From Acanthornis magna (lineage: Eukaryota; Chordata; Aves; Passeriformes; Acanthizidae): 64,000 bases of DNA. Numbering within the stretch: the first letter of the stretch is position 1; every line of letters starts with the position of its first letter. Below, piece after piece: positions 12,001 through 25,800 of this stretch. The stretch spans positions 12,862,501 to 12,926,500 of the forward strand of contig JAWUZG010000051.1 in the NCBI GenBank assembly GCA_036785705.1. Direction: 5' to 3'. Under the pieces are notes generated by a model, which made no database searches, was not told where the DNA came from, and saw only the letters and a program-made list of their open reading frames with translations. A program made the translations under genes and the position numbers.

Positions 12001-14845
12001 TAACTCAATGCCATTGTAATTGGAGTACCCAGACACATACCAGGGATCCAGTAAACAAACCTTCATTTGTCCGTCTTTTTCTCCTGAGTTCATCCTCATC
12101 TTTTATGGTTGTGGTGACCAGTAGCACCAAAGCTTATGAGCTTCAGACTTATTTGAATGTATATATTATCAAGAGGTGGAGGGAGAGAAGCAGACTCATC
12201 GTTTAGTAGATTGCTGTCCTGTAGGTGCTAGTGAAAAGAAAGGATTTTCAGCAGCCTATGTACTTGTAATGTTCACCAAGTTATTTATTCAGTAGTGACT
12301 TTGGGACTGGAGATCTGCAATTTGAATCACTCATGGCCTTTCTCCTACTCTTAATCCATGCAAGTTCATTTTGCTGTGAGGTAAGATTTTACAAATATTT
12401 CAGCAGCAACAGTTAAGCCTGTGTTTAACAGGATGGACAGAACTGCAACAACTTGTAACAATGAAGTCTTAAAACCAGCACGAAATATTTTAAAGTTTCA
12501 ACCAAAACAGGATTAAGAACATGAGCTTTTTACTTTTATGATTACAAATAAAAAGGTTCTTCCTTGTTGCTCAAAACCTTTAACCCTCTAAACCCCACTC
12601 CTCTTGTCTGTACAAAGCTATCTCCGTTACATACATTAGCATAAACTCAGGGGTGGCTTTAGGACACAGGGTTGTTTCTCAGAGTAGGAAAATTCACAGC
12701 ACAAATTCTGCACTGTTGGGTGGAAAGAGAAAGTTATTTTACTCTGTTGCTATGTCATATGATGGAGGAGCACCTACATTTAAAGTGGGTACTAAAGCCT
12801 TTCTTGTTACCCTAAGTAAATCCATAGTGCTCACTTTTACTGTCAAGATGGATTACATCACTTAATTAGGTAATAATTTATTTAGGTGGTGGCCCAAAGG
12901 TCTATTAAAAGCAGTGTGTTCTCCATGTGGCCTTCAAGAGAAAAAAAACTTTAAAAAAATCTAAAATTTGTTAATTTCCCCCCCCAATCTGAGCAAATAT
13001 TGCAAAATTGGTTTTGTGAATTTTCATTCAAAATTTTTATCTATATGCTTAATACAAAGCAAATCAAGATAGTTCTCTTCTATATTCTACCCAACATATG
13101 GACAAACACCCTATAAAGTAAGACTTTGTTTTTCCTGCCTTTATAATCATATCATAGCTTAAAAAAATAATTTCCCCCCTCGCCCCTTAGTTGTAATGGT
13201 TTTCCTTGTGGTCTGAGAGTTAGGATATATGGCTGCACATCTGGAAACTTTTTATACTTATCTCCAAGATCTTAGTACAAATGATACTAACAGGCAACCA
13301 ACCAAGGAAATTATGATGCTTGGACTGTGCCTTTGAAAAGGATGTTTTGAGTGATGCGTGGTTATAATTTTCCGGATTGCATTCAGATGTCAGAACTGGC
13401 AGTTGCTTCCCCAAACAGCAGGTGTTCAAGCTGACAGACATGATGGTAATAATAACCAGCATAAAATTTTATGATGAATTCTATATAGTAAAATATCTGT
13501 GTTTGACATGCAGAGTCATTAGGTAGTGACAGATTTATTAAATTCCCAGACTGATAAGAACAGAATCTGAATTCAGTCACTGAACTGGGGAAAGTCAGTA
13601 GGTGATGAGTATGAATACTCCTTTATTCCTTATAAAAATGACAAAGGCTTTGCCAGTACTATCTCCATATGTTTACCCCATGTCTCTTCCATGTAAACAC
13701 CCCTGTAAACATCCCTGAGACTCTTACCTGCTCCTTGGGTTGTCTCACTCCAAACTACAGTGAAGAAAATGATCAATAGCATATGAGCTATGCCCCTGGA
13801 AAGTTCTGAGGCACAGACATGGGTACTGGAGGCAAATACAGCATTTGATATTTTCTTAACCAGAGTAAGGTTACATCAATGTGTTCAAAACCTTTCGTAT
13901 TATAGCTCACAAAGAAATGTCATGAGATAGTTTAGAAAGAATAAACACAGTATTTCAATACAAAGTTGGCAGAACAACCACAAAAGAAGCTTTAACAAAA
14001 AACAAAACAAAACACCCGAAAAAAAAAAAAGTCTGGGTTTGGTGCCTCTGTTTTTAGGCTGCAGAAAAGACTTGTAACTTATTCTAAACTCCTGGACAAT
14101 CCTTCTGACAGACCTGTGCTCCTAGTCTGACACATACATATTCCCTTAAAATATACATTGTTGAAATTTCAACAACATTAAGCTGAGAAGTTGGGTGATC
14201 CAAAGAAAATGTGCTTGCTATCCAGAATGCCTGTTGTTCCCTCACTTCAAATATTGACATTTGTCTGGGTGCTTCTTGTTGTTTTGGTTGTCCACAGACC
14301 GACTTAACTGAGACCAACCTGCCAAGAAATACAGCTTGTCTCAGTAGAAAATTTCATAATCATTACTATTGTTTAGTGCCCACTTTCAGTCTCATTATAT
14401 TTTTTTATAAATGAATTTAACTTACAAATTGTTGAGGTTTGCTACCTGAATATCTCCATGCCACACTGTTCTGCCCTCACAGTAATGTTAAATATACAAT
14501 TTTTTTCTACATTTATATTCATTTAATGTTTAGGCATGCATTACTAGATCAGGGTTGTTCAAAGATCTGTTTACTGTTCTATTACTTAGGGTTTTAAATT
14601 GCTGCTATGAGCTTGGTGTCAAACAAGGCCATTAAAAAAAACTCGTCACAGATTATGACGGATCTACAGTTAGACAGAACGTAGTTTTCAGTCTAGAAAA
14701 ATGTTTCTAGAATGGCTGAGAGATCTTGGAAGAATTCAAATTCTTGTAAAGGCTTGCTAATTGTAATATGTGCTTTAATCTGTCCTTACAGTGTTGTAAC
14801 TGTCATTTTATATATCTTATAGTTACGGTGTCATTTTAAGGAACA
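6002..14845. other. Unannotated AT-rich non-coding stretch (8.8 kb)
   Basis: I recognise no gene or RNA in this long stretch. Two local features stand out. The region 9815-10400 has a higher GC content and a TATTAAAG box, and may be a decayed retroelement. An A-rich run with CAAAA steps covers 13994-14030. All frames are under 95 codons and lack known motifs. Confidence 0.5.
13994..14030. repeat. A-rich low-complexity run
   Basis: CAAAA-type steps lead into about 12 consecutive A. No element boundary is visible on either side. Confidence 0.75.
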
Positions 14846-14849
14846 ATTT

Positions 14850-15112
14850 CATGGCACAGGAGAGTAGAGATAGCAAGGCAATATCTGATTTGATTCCAGA
14901 AAAAGAAATTCTCAGCAAAGGAGATCAAACACTGGAACAACAGGCCCAAAGAAATATTAAAATTTTCATCCCTGGAAATATTCTAGATTTGGCTGGATAT
15001 TATCTTGAGCAACCTGCTGTAGCTTCAAAGAAGGATCTGCTTTTAGTAGGAACTTGGACTAGATGACCTCCAGAGGTCTTTTCCAACCTAAATCATTCTC
15101 AGATTCTCATAA
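14850..15112 (+). mobile_element. CR1 LINE 3' end
   Basis: The order of blocks matches the 3' end of avian CR1 on the plus strand: 'ACACTGGAACAACAGGCCCA', 'TCATCCCTGGAAATATTC', 'ATCTTGAGCAACCTGCTGTAG', 'TTGGACTAGATGACCTCC', 'AGAGGTCTTTTCCAACCTAA' and finally a degenerate 'TCATTCTCAGATTCTCAT' tail. The 71-codon frame at 14851-15066 is read through the end of this element and is not a gene. The copy is 5'-truncated and moderately diverged. The exact left edge is uncertain by some tens of bases. Confidence 0.9.
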
Positions 15113-18100
15113 AATTCTGCTTTTTTGTCAATAGTTTGTAAAGAAAGTTTTAGCATACTAAGGCTTATAAAATCTAAAATTTTAAAGGATAGCAATAAAA
15201 TTGTAATAGTAAATATTTCTGTCTGAATAACACAGTAACAGAAGATATTTCACTGAGTTGTCATAGACTGAATTCATCGGCATTTGTATCAGGGAGGTCC
15301 CTACTGTCTTTTCCTGGCTAATTGGTCTTTTTTCCTTTTAATTAAAATCAAGCATCAGCCTCCACCTTCTACTGATTTTTTGCTGTCATTTTGCCAATTA
15401 AAATATCATAGATAAGCATTCTAATAAATGATTCATTCCGCCTCCCAGCAGTGGAAAAATCTTCCCTTCTGCATACTGGTGCTTTTCCTTGTCTCATTTT
15501 AAAATCTCCCAGGGCTTCCACTCCTGCATTTGCTCTTCTACTTACTAAACAACAAACAGAGCTCAGTCTCGTGAAGTTTTTCCTAATACCAACCTCAGTT
15601 TTCTTGTCTTATCTTTTCCTGTTAATTCTATCTCGTATATTGTATTGATACACCCATCTCACTCTTCGTGTTTAAATATTTCTCATTCTTTTAGCAGTTT
15701 ATGTGTTATCACCTTCATTTTCCACTGGGTATTGCTCTTCCCAGCCATTTTTTGCTTCTCTGAAGTCTTGCCATCTTTTTGATCACTGGGCATGTGGAAC
15801 TAAGCATTGCCTTCCAGGCCCACATGTATGGGAGCCAAGAAGAATTTAGGTTATTTTCCTCTTGCTCTGTGATGAGGTACCTCTGCAAAAACAGGACAGA
15901 AGTGCATTTAACTTTCCTTTCCTGAATTTATATTACAGTACAGCTGTAGAAATTTATCATTCACTGTCCCCATCAGGGCTCTTTCAGGGTTACTGCCTCC
16001 CTGTGGAATAGCCCTACTGAGGAGGTGAACTCTGGGGTCTAAGAGATGATCCTGTAAGACAGGTCATTAAAATCACTGGTTTCATATCTCTGATTGGAAA
16101 AACAGAAACAGGATAAATGTATTGAAATGCCCTAAATGCTATGAAGCCAGCATAGTCATCCTTTCAACATGTTTCAAATATTAATAGATGCTACCTACAT
16201 GCCATGCAACTGTATGAAAGCACAGACTATGCAGAGATTTTCATGCAGCTCTTAACTCACAGCATGTGTTGTAAAGGTCATCTGATGGGCATGGGACCAA
16301 ATGAGAAATACTTCAAGCATGTGAATGAAGCAAACAAGTGTAGAAAGAGAGAAAAGAATTAAACTCAGTGTGGAGGGGAGAAGGAGGAGGGAGATGACAA
16401 GGAAATGGTAATTCCCCAATGTAAATACCCTATATAGCTCTCCCACTCAGAGTCCACATGATAAACTAAGAGTTATACAAAGTCTCATTCCCTTTCCTCC
16501 TGCTAATCTCCATTCCATCTGACTCCAGCCCAGAGGAGGCCTGCTGAGAGTGTGTCTCTGTCTGTGCACAAAAGGACCACTTGTACCTTCTTATCTTTTG
16601 GGTATGTTCTTCATTCAACACCACTAGGAATATGTCTCTGATTAACTAGAATGTTCTATTTCACATTGAACCTCCCTTCAGGGAAAAGCAAACAAATGTG
16701 TTTGAATTGCAGGAAGAAGTTCACCAATTCAAAGTAGTCTGATGAGTCTCTAAACTCAAAACAGAAGCATGGGAGGTTTGCCCACCAGGATGAATATGTG
16801 AGTCTGAATCACCAGAGAGGGACATCAGCGTGCCAGCAGAACTCTCCCTTCACTCTGTCAGGAAAAATCAAGGGCCCTCTGTTAACTGGGAATTCATCAG
16901 TCTCTGGCAGTAATCTCCATCCACATCTCTGTTGTCTGCAGGCAGGCACGCAGGCACTCCTGAAAACAGATGAGCATTCAGCCCACGGCCCAAGGGATGT
17001 TACCACACAGTTCGACCTGCGAGGCACTGAACACAGGTTCCATCAATTACAACCCCTTCTATACCTTCTCCTGTTTATCAGGAAACTAGTCTGTAGAACC
17101 TATTAGATAAACAGCCTTTGATAAGCCTCTAAATAATAGCTGTGCAGCAGCAGCAAGCCAGTCATGTCTGTCAAAAGCTTGGGAAAAGTTGTACACAGTT
17201 CAAAACAGTACTTTTACTTCCAAATTTTTAACAGAGACCAGCTTCTAAATATGATACCTTTTTGCTAGTCTTTCTGGAAGTCAACCTTTCTGACTTTTTT
17301 TCTTTGGCATTTGCTATTCCAGCAAGGAATGATCTTAATAATTTTATAGGGAGTTGGTTGGATATTTCATCTCACAGTTATTAGAAAAGCAACTCTCATG
17401 AATTGGTCAGTGTTTCCAATATATTACAGTTTGCCTCTCCAAAGTTGAAGCAATAATGTTTTTTTTTTTATTTGGGTGCATCTTAGGAACAACACAAATT
17501 TTCAGTTTAGCCTGCCTGTAGGCTCTGTCCTGCTCTGTTTGCACTGGATTCTCTGCTTGTCCTTTATGCTGAGTGATAGCAAAATGGCTTCCTCAGTGGA
17601 AAAAAGGGTTATGGGTTTCTTTGTTTGGTCTGAAATATGTTCACAAAATAAAACCCCAAAAAATGGAAGGAATGATGTCATACAGATGTGTCAGAACTCT
17701 AAACCTCTGTTGATGCTGCACCTTTCAGTTTGGGAGGAGGGATGGTATCATTAGATACCCTAAATTAACCTGATTTTCAGGAAATACAGATTCTGAAAAG
17801 GGGTTCCCTTTAACAGTATATCAAAGCAGTCAATTCCATTCAAACATTTTTTTGGACAGCCATTTTTTTCTCTCTTTCTTTTGTCTGCACCTGTTCAATT
17901 TTACCACCTTGTTATAACAACCTTTTTCTTCATCTGTGTAATTTCTGTATCTAATAGCTGAACATCAAGGGAAAAGTTTCTGCTGTTTTAAAAGGATCCT
18001 AAAAAGATGCTTCCCACTTCACATCCAATTCTTCTGTGAGGCAGGTGTAGGCATCCTAGTAATTGACATCTATTTTATTTTTTAAACTATAATCTGAAAA

Positions 18101-19544
18101 TACTCATTAGATTCTTATTGAGGAGTTACTTTTATTTCCTTGAGCAAATTTTTTTGCAAAAGGAAATTATCTAGAGTCAAAAGTATTATTAAAGCAGGAT
18201 TTTCCCATAGGTGTATACTATATTTTCTTTTTTACTGGTTTTGTCCTTTGTATTTACACATTTTCTAAAAATAACTACTTGAAAGTAATGCTTTTAGTAA
18301 TCACAAAGATGTCTGTTATTAGTGAGAATGTTTAATAATATCTAAGACTATATAGCTATCTTCATGTTTTTTTCCAGGCATGACAAAATTCAAGCAAAAG
18401 ACTTCCAGTTGTCCACAGTGCTTCTCCATGCAGTATCAAGAGACATAACATGCAGAGACTGTGCTATCCTAAGAATAGCTAATGCTTCATATTCCATAGC
18501 CCTTTTTAAAGGAAAGGTATCTGAGGGGTCAGAGGCAAAGGAGAAAAGAGGCTGAGTGATGTCGTCTGGCTTGAAGTATAGAGATTGTTCAAAATAGACC
18601 ATAAGGAAGATATTAGGATGCTAATATACTGAAGTTTAACAACCTCAGCACAACTCATTGATACAGCAGTCTCTTTTCTCCTTTGTCTCTGAGCTACAAT
18701 CCCAATTAGATTAATCCCAATTAGAGCTTTTCTTGGATAAAACTAGTATGATCAGTATTAGGGATTCAATTTCCTATTATTGACATAAGGACATACATAA
18801 GTAATGTAAGGGGCATGGAAGCAATGTAAGGGTCTTAAAACAACATTCAGCTGGACTCTTTGAAGCTAAGAAGTCCTACCTTCTTCTTCATAATTTCTTA
18901 GTGCAACCGTTAGTCCATATAACCATGGAAAGGGAATTTCACAGACGGATATTGAACTTGAAAAGATATTGATCATTTGTGACATTATCTACTTAGTGCT
19001 TGTTGCAGCACCTGGCTCTTTGCTGTGTTGAACGTCTACCACTACACTTGCCTCAAATACTTACACAGAGGTCAGGCCCTAAAATAAAGCAGAAACCCAA
19101 CTGTGCTGTCCCAGTCAGCCTCTCTTCTGTCCTTAGAAATGAACTTGTTCTTTCTCAAATTATGTTTTCTCACTTCTCCCTGTTGAAGACTTTTCCACTG
19201 TGAACTCAGACAATTAGTTTAAAATTGCATCTTTGGCCTGGTAATGACCTGTTATGGACAGTCTGACTGTAGCACAGGGACAAAACTTTCTGGAACAGCA
19301 AATACCATCTTCTTTTATCACCGAATCCCACATATTTTTAGCAAAGTGGTGGGGGGGAAATAGAAAGAAAATTATTTATTCAGGCTTTTGCATTGTGTTA
19401 TCAATATAGCAAGGGGCCTGGAAAGTTTTAATTCCTGAGAGGTTGCCAAAAGTATCCTTAAAGAAAATAGTGAAAGAACTAATAAAGTTGTATCATTCTG
19501 GAAAGAAAGAGGCTCTGTAATATGGCATTGCTATAGACCTGGAG
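15113..19544. other. Unannotated non-coding stretch
   Basis: No gene recognised. A frame of 102 codons (16798-17106) is open on the plus strand while a 72-codon frame is open opposite it; neither has a recognisable motif. A possible exon at 18378-18516 is described under findings. A run of ten T lies near 17460. Confidence 0.5.
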
Positions 19545-19800
19545 ACACCATTATTTATAGTAATAAATTCTAGTTCTTATTTGGCATTTTTTCTGAGTTG
19601 GTCTCTGTGTGTTCCACAGATGGAGTGTCTCATCTTCATTTTGCAGATGGAGTAACTGAGATACTGACTGTAAACTGCCTGCAAAGGATTGCCCCAAATG
19701 CTATCAGCAGAGACAGGATCAGGATTTGAGACCTGGGGGCTCAGCCCTTTGCACGGAGCAGGAAGCCAGGCTTGCTCTGCAAAGACGCTGACACCAGTCT
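19545..19800 (-). mobile_element. MIR-type SINE (CORE-SINE), antisense
   Basis: Read on the plus strand, this runs from the SINE tail to its tRNA-like head: a 'TAGTAATAAATTCTAG' plus 'TTCTTATTTGGCATTTTT' tail-like start, then 'CTTCATTTTGCAGATGGAG' and 'TAACTGAGATACTGACTG' (the reverse of the 'CTCAGTTTCC ... ATCTGTAAAATG' core), then 'ATTGCCCCAAATGCTATCAG', 'GCAGAGACAGGATCAGGATT' and 'TTGAGACCTGG'. This order matches the amniote MIR-type SINE I remember, on the minus strand. It is old and diverged. The left boundary is less certain than the core at 19625-19745. Confidence 0.75.
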
Positions 19801-22800
19801 GAGAGTGCCAAATGACCTGGGCAATTTCTTTGGGGTGCATTTTGGAGAAGCACTCTGCTCTCCCTCCAGTCAGCCACAGTTCTGCTACTGGAGTCAGAGG
19901 GGGCAGGGTTCTGGATCATGAATTTTTTAAGAAACCCCTACATTAGTACATCTTATCTGTAGCAGCACCTATTATTAGGGAACCTGTTTGTGTTATTCAT
20001 CATGAGCAAGTCCCACACGATTACCTCTCTGCAGCTGAAAACCTCTTCTGAACTCCAATTTGAGATGAAGTAGCTGTTCTGCAGGCTGTTAGGCTCTCCA
20101 AACTTAGAGATAATACAAAATCTGTTATACCAGCAATTATGGCATACTTACAGAGCCATAATCTTGTGTAAATAATCTGTGAAGATTTGGCCTGTTCAGT
20201 CTTTGTCCTGCTTCCAAGGGGGCACTTCAGAGAGCCTTGGGTTTTTCTCCTGGCTGCAAAGAATCTTCACTAATAAGGGAAGCTTGGAGGCCCAGCAGAG
20301 TAGCAACAGAAGGTTTCAAAATGCTTAAGAGAGGAAGACCTGTGAAGACCTTAAACATCTTATCTCTTACTGACAATTTCCGACACATCCTTTCTTTACT
20401 GTGAAAAAGAAGTTGTCCCCAATGCATCCTTTAAAAGTAAGGATAACTAAAGCATTCAGTGCAAAATAGCTCTTACAATAACAAACTGTATCATTTTTAT
20501 TCACTGTAATTTTACCAGTTGCAGCCTTCTTTTCTATCTTAAAGGAGGTATTTTTTAAATTACCTTTATCCTGATGTTTTGCATTTTGGGGTAATTATAT
20601 ATGGAAAAATGAATGGCTATATCAGATCAAATTGGGTTGAACTCTAGCTGATTCAGGATCCTGCAACAAAAAAGGACTAGAAACAGATGCCTGGATAAGA
20701 TAATCAGAAGTGAGCAACTTCACACTAATACATGTCAGCATAGTCATGTTTTCTAGCTATCTGCAATTCAGAGATTATCTGAAGCAGAGTTGATAATGTG
20801 TTTAAATGTTGTCAGGAAAAAGAAAACATCAGGAGACATTGTGTCTGGGTCTAGAGCAATTACATTACAAGTACATTAATTTTTTTATGCCATATTGTTT
20901 TCTTTTTAAATCACACATTTATTTCTGCAGTTCACAGAACTTTGTGAATTACTTCTCAAAATGCCTAATCTTGCTAGTTGGCCAGAGTAGAGAATTTTTA
21001 GTATAGCATGAAGAATTTGTCTGATCTGATGTCACCTAACTCAGAAGTATTTTCTCTTTTGCCACATCTACCTATTAGCACTGTTTCCAAAAGATGCCAG
21101 AGTCAAAATCCGTATGTTTAATGTTTAAGTTTTTATCAAAAAATTCTTGAAAATGACAAATCATAACAAGAAACAAACCCAAATGGGAAACAAACATCTT
21201 CCTTTATTATAAATCCTTAGCTGTACACTCAGATTTTCTTGGGAGGAAGCTTGAATGTTTTGCCAATTATGTCCTATAATCTGTAATATAATAGGACTTC
21301 TCATTCTTTTTCTTCATGAAAAGACTTGCATCTGCTTCTCCAAGTTACTGAAGAGCTAATCCACTAAAATTGGGGTATTGTGTTAAAGTTAATTATGTGC
21401 TGTATAAAAATCTAACGGTACTATGTCTCATATCCAAAAAATCTCTTTAGACTAGTAGCTTTCCTCGGAGGAAAATCTCCATTTAGCTTGCATCTGTAGG
21501 AGTGGTACGTATTACAGGCTTAATGTTCAGAGGGTAGTGGAATTATATTTACAGTAAAGAAGTTACAACTCTGATTATCAGCATGTTAATTGTGATTTTG
21601 GGTAATAAATTGCAATCATACTCCATCATGGTTAAGTTTCTCTTACCTGCTCCATTGGGCTGGTATGTCAGTATGCATCCCTACGTACATAGTACCAGTA
21701 ATTAGAATTACACCAATGCTAAAACAAACAAAACTCTCAGTCTTGAATGATGAAAGTTTAAAGCAGACAAACACGTGACAAGACATTGGACCAAAGGCCT
21801 GGCATCAGGAATGTGTTTAAAGGATATTTTCCAAAGTCATGAAAGTGTGTATTTTGCAGAAAGCCACTATTGCTGGGAATGATAGGAAAGAATCTTCTCT
21901 AAGATTCATTTGTCTGCTCTAGAAGATGCTACTTTACCTGCCACAGGGAAAGTGGCATCCCAGACTGTCTGGCTGTTTGGCTCCATATGGAGAACTTAGA
22001 GACTTACTGCTGCTACAGCTCAGAAAGACTAATGCCCTACTGGCAACTGAAAATGTTAAAAACGCAAATGCGATTATTCTTTCAGTTCTAATTTGGATGC
22101 TTTGATTTCAAAAGTAGTATTTTCGTAGCTGCCTTTTTAATATTAATCATTACCTTCATTGCTGTTTTGCTCACTGTTTTCCTTTTCATTTAAGATGCAT
22201 TGCTTACACTTGGAGAAATTGTGCAGCCAATGATTTGAGAACAAGGCCAAGTGGCAGAAGTTCTCACATCCAACATCCAGTTTGCCACTGATATTACATA
22301 TTGCCTTGGGCAAATTCTCTGGTAGCACTGCCAATCAGGTGCCCTGTGCATTTGTAAAAGGAGCAGGTCTACCCTATGGTGGTATTCTGACTGTCATCAC
22401 TGCCTTACCAGGGCAGTTGTGTTTGTACACCCCTACAGACCCATCCATCTCCGTGTTGTCTGTGGATTTAATCTGAAAGCATAGCATGGGAAAGAGGATG
22501 TAAAAAGAAAGTGGAGTAAGTAGGGAATAAGGAGAATGCTGGCCTGCTTCTCACCAGCATCATTCTCCCTAGAGGAAATCAAAGAAACATGAGTTTTGCA
22601 GACACTAGCCTCTTAGTTTAAATGCCTTCTGTGGTAAGCTTGATTACAGCTGTTGTTGGATACCTGTGCTTAGGCTTCACATAAATTTTCCAGTAGAATA
22701 ATTCTCTCAGTATAAAATTAGAAATGTTTGTTATTTTTCCTGGAAGATTTTTTTCATAATAGAACTAAAAAGTTTTTTAATTCCAACCAAACCAGAAGCC

Positions 22801-25800
22801 AGATTGCTCCATACAGTCCTATTGATTTTTTTTCACTGAAGTTGGCTTCAAACATGAAGAGTGTGGAGGGGAGCTGGTCAGTGTGTGGCAAGTTCTGCCA
22901 AGCGCCTTCTGCTTGAACATAGCAGGTTTCTAACCTGAAGCACAACATTTTCCATTGTGTATTTTCCTAAAGCTCAACTGACTCACAGAAATGAACAGAT
23001 TATTTTACATATATAGAGCTAGTATGGAAAGATAATTAAGGAACTTCTATTTTATCTTCAATTAAAAAACTCTGTTCTTCCTTTTGTCTGTAAATAGTCC
23101 CATAGCAATCAGATCTGTATAGCTGCTACTAAAAGTCACTGAGTAAATTTTAGTTTCTCAGCACAAGGGTGGCTCAAAAAATTAGGTATACAGTTGAATT
23201 ATTTCCAAAAGAATCATTCAGCCATTTCCCAGAATTTAATATTGCAGTCCATGAAGTTTTAATAAAATGCATGCCCTGTTTAGAAATTGTAAACCTGATA
23301 ATTTTACTTGAAGCTAAAGAATAGGTATGAATACTTTTCAGTGAGGTTTTTTTTAAGGAGAGTTTCCTTCAAATGATCAGAAAATAGTTTGAGGAAACAT
23401 TTTCTGTTATTAAACATTTCTGTTATTAATGCAATGCAAAGTATTAAGACTGGTTTTATTAGACATTGATCAGAAGGATGAGTCAGGGAGTTAGGGAATT
23501 CTCTGTTATGGCTTTCCTATGGGCTGTTTGCTCAGGTATAGGAAAGACTATGCTGATATTTCAAAACCACAATTTCCTAACTGTTACAGAAGAAACCGAA
23601 AAACCAGTAGTTACATCAGGTCCCCCTGCTCACGTTGCTTATTGTCCTGTAGAAACATCTGTATTTAAAATCCACTTGGTGTGTTATCTCCATGATGAAG
23701 CCAGGAGAATTATTATTGGCAGCATTTCCAAGTCTTTGATACTTAGATTTAAGCATCTAAATATGTGGCTTCATTTTTGCAGTACTGAACACACACACAC
23801 ACAGACACACAGACACACACAGATACAAACACACACACACATTTTACTGAAATCAGCTGGAGAAGCTGGGTCAGAAGCATTTTTGAAAATCAGACCACTT
23901 ATTTAACAATCTAAATATGGATTTATGAGCATAACTTCAGACACACTCAAGAATAGTTGTAGCTCTCACATTTACCACTGTATTCTTCCAACACTGTGTC
24001 CTACACACTTCAGACCAATTGTTAAGTCCCATTCCAGAGTCATGCTTCCTTCAATTAGGCTGCATTAAAAGAACATTTTTTTAAAATATCACAGTGATTA
24101 CTGCATCAGTGGGGCAGCTTGTGGTTATTACGTATAAGAGCAAAGGGAACCCCAGAGAGCCCTCACTGCGCCACTACAGCACTGTGGCTGCGTCCTGCTT
24201 TCTGCTCCAGGCTTGGGACAAAAATCCAACCTTACCCAGGGTCATTAAAACTGAGCAATGAAACCCATTTTACTAAAATTTTCCTGTGAAAGTGGATGTC
24301 AGCAAGGTGTAATTCTGTTGATTAGCACCTGAGCTGTGTTTGTCTGCCATACAAGTTCATGCAAACCTTGGGAGGCTGAACTCTTTCGATGATTTTCATT
24401 GTACATGGAATGGAATCATGCACTTTAAGTTTCACTAAACCAGGAACATATTCAGCTGTCACAACTGATTCAGCTGAAATATGTTCTCTCCTTCTCTCTC
24501 TCCCCTTCCCACAGAGAAGGTGCTCAGTGCAAACGGCACCACAGGGCTGAAGCCAGCAAGGCTAGGAATTTTGAACTGGTTCTTCCCCCCTGTCCCAAGA
24601 CAACTTTGTTTCCTCTACCTTTTCAGCTCTCATGTAATTTATGAAGCATGGTCTAAATTTATGTGAATGCTGAAAAAATAAGAGCTAACATGCAAACCAA
24701 AGAAAGATTTCGTATGGTCGAGTCGACACAGAAAAACATATAAAGTGACGGGCAACCGTGTCTCTTAGACAAGCTCCTCAAAATGGAAAACTGGGAATTT
24801 TTTTTCTTCAGATACCCAGTAACAAAAACTTCAGTCAGCACCAGTGGGAGATTCCCAGTTCATTTAAACAGTAATAGTGCCAGAGCCCAAAGTCCTGGGC
24901 AAAATATCACAGCAGTGTAAAAAGATGGTGTTCACAAGTAAAGAAACTGTCCATCTCTCCACAGATCTTAATAGTCTTGAAAACCAAGGGTGAGGCAGAG
25001 AAACCTGTGATATCCAGTAGAGGGACTGGGGCACAGGCAGGTACATGATTTTTGGCTGGATGGCTAATAATGACTTCTTGTTTCTAGCTGCATAAATGAC
25101 CTATCCTTTAGCTTCCTACATTATTCAGTTCCCTTTTTTTTTTTTCTTTTTGTCTGTGCCAATTCACTCTCCATTCAGTGTCATCACTCTGCTACTTCCT
25201 TATAGTTGAGCTGTCTTGCCCATCAGAATATTGAGATAGTAAGTATGCCATCTGCTTAGCTCCTTGCTTAGAAAGCAAGAGATCTTCCAGAAAGTAAGGT
25301 GCTCCCGTACGGGGAGTACAGACCACAGTGAAGAGGTGAAGGGGAAGAAGTGAACTTGACAGAGAGATGCTCAGGACAGGAAACCAAGGATGATACAATC
25401 AGACAGAGGCATGGGAACATGCAGAGTATGAAAGTCAAATTGCTTTGATTTTTTTTCACACAATTAGCCTATCAGTGTAAGGTTACCTCTAGTACTTTCC
25501 ATCACATAAACAGGCTGTCTCACAGTCTGGGAATGATGTGGGAATCATCTGAAAAGCAGATCATTTGAAATAATTGTGCCAACCCTGGACTGTGAAGCAA
25601 TAAGAAAATTTGGATCTGTGAGGAAGGGAAGGTCTTGAGCTAGTCACACTATAAAAAGATATTAAACAATGGCCCAAAAACACATAGGAGTTGGAGAATG
25701 TGTCAGAAGATGAGATGTAAGAGAGGCTCTTTGAGGTGACAAACAAATCAATATGTTTCTAAGACCTGGAAGGATACAATAAGTAAAGTAAGTTGCTGTC

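Noticed and set aside
14851..15066. 71-codon frame at about 14.85 kb
   Set aside because: It is read through a CR1 3' end, including the GTWTR string produced by the CR1 'GGAACTTGGACTAGA' tail.
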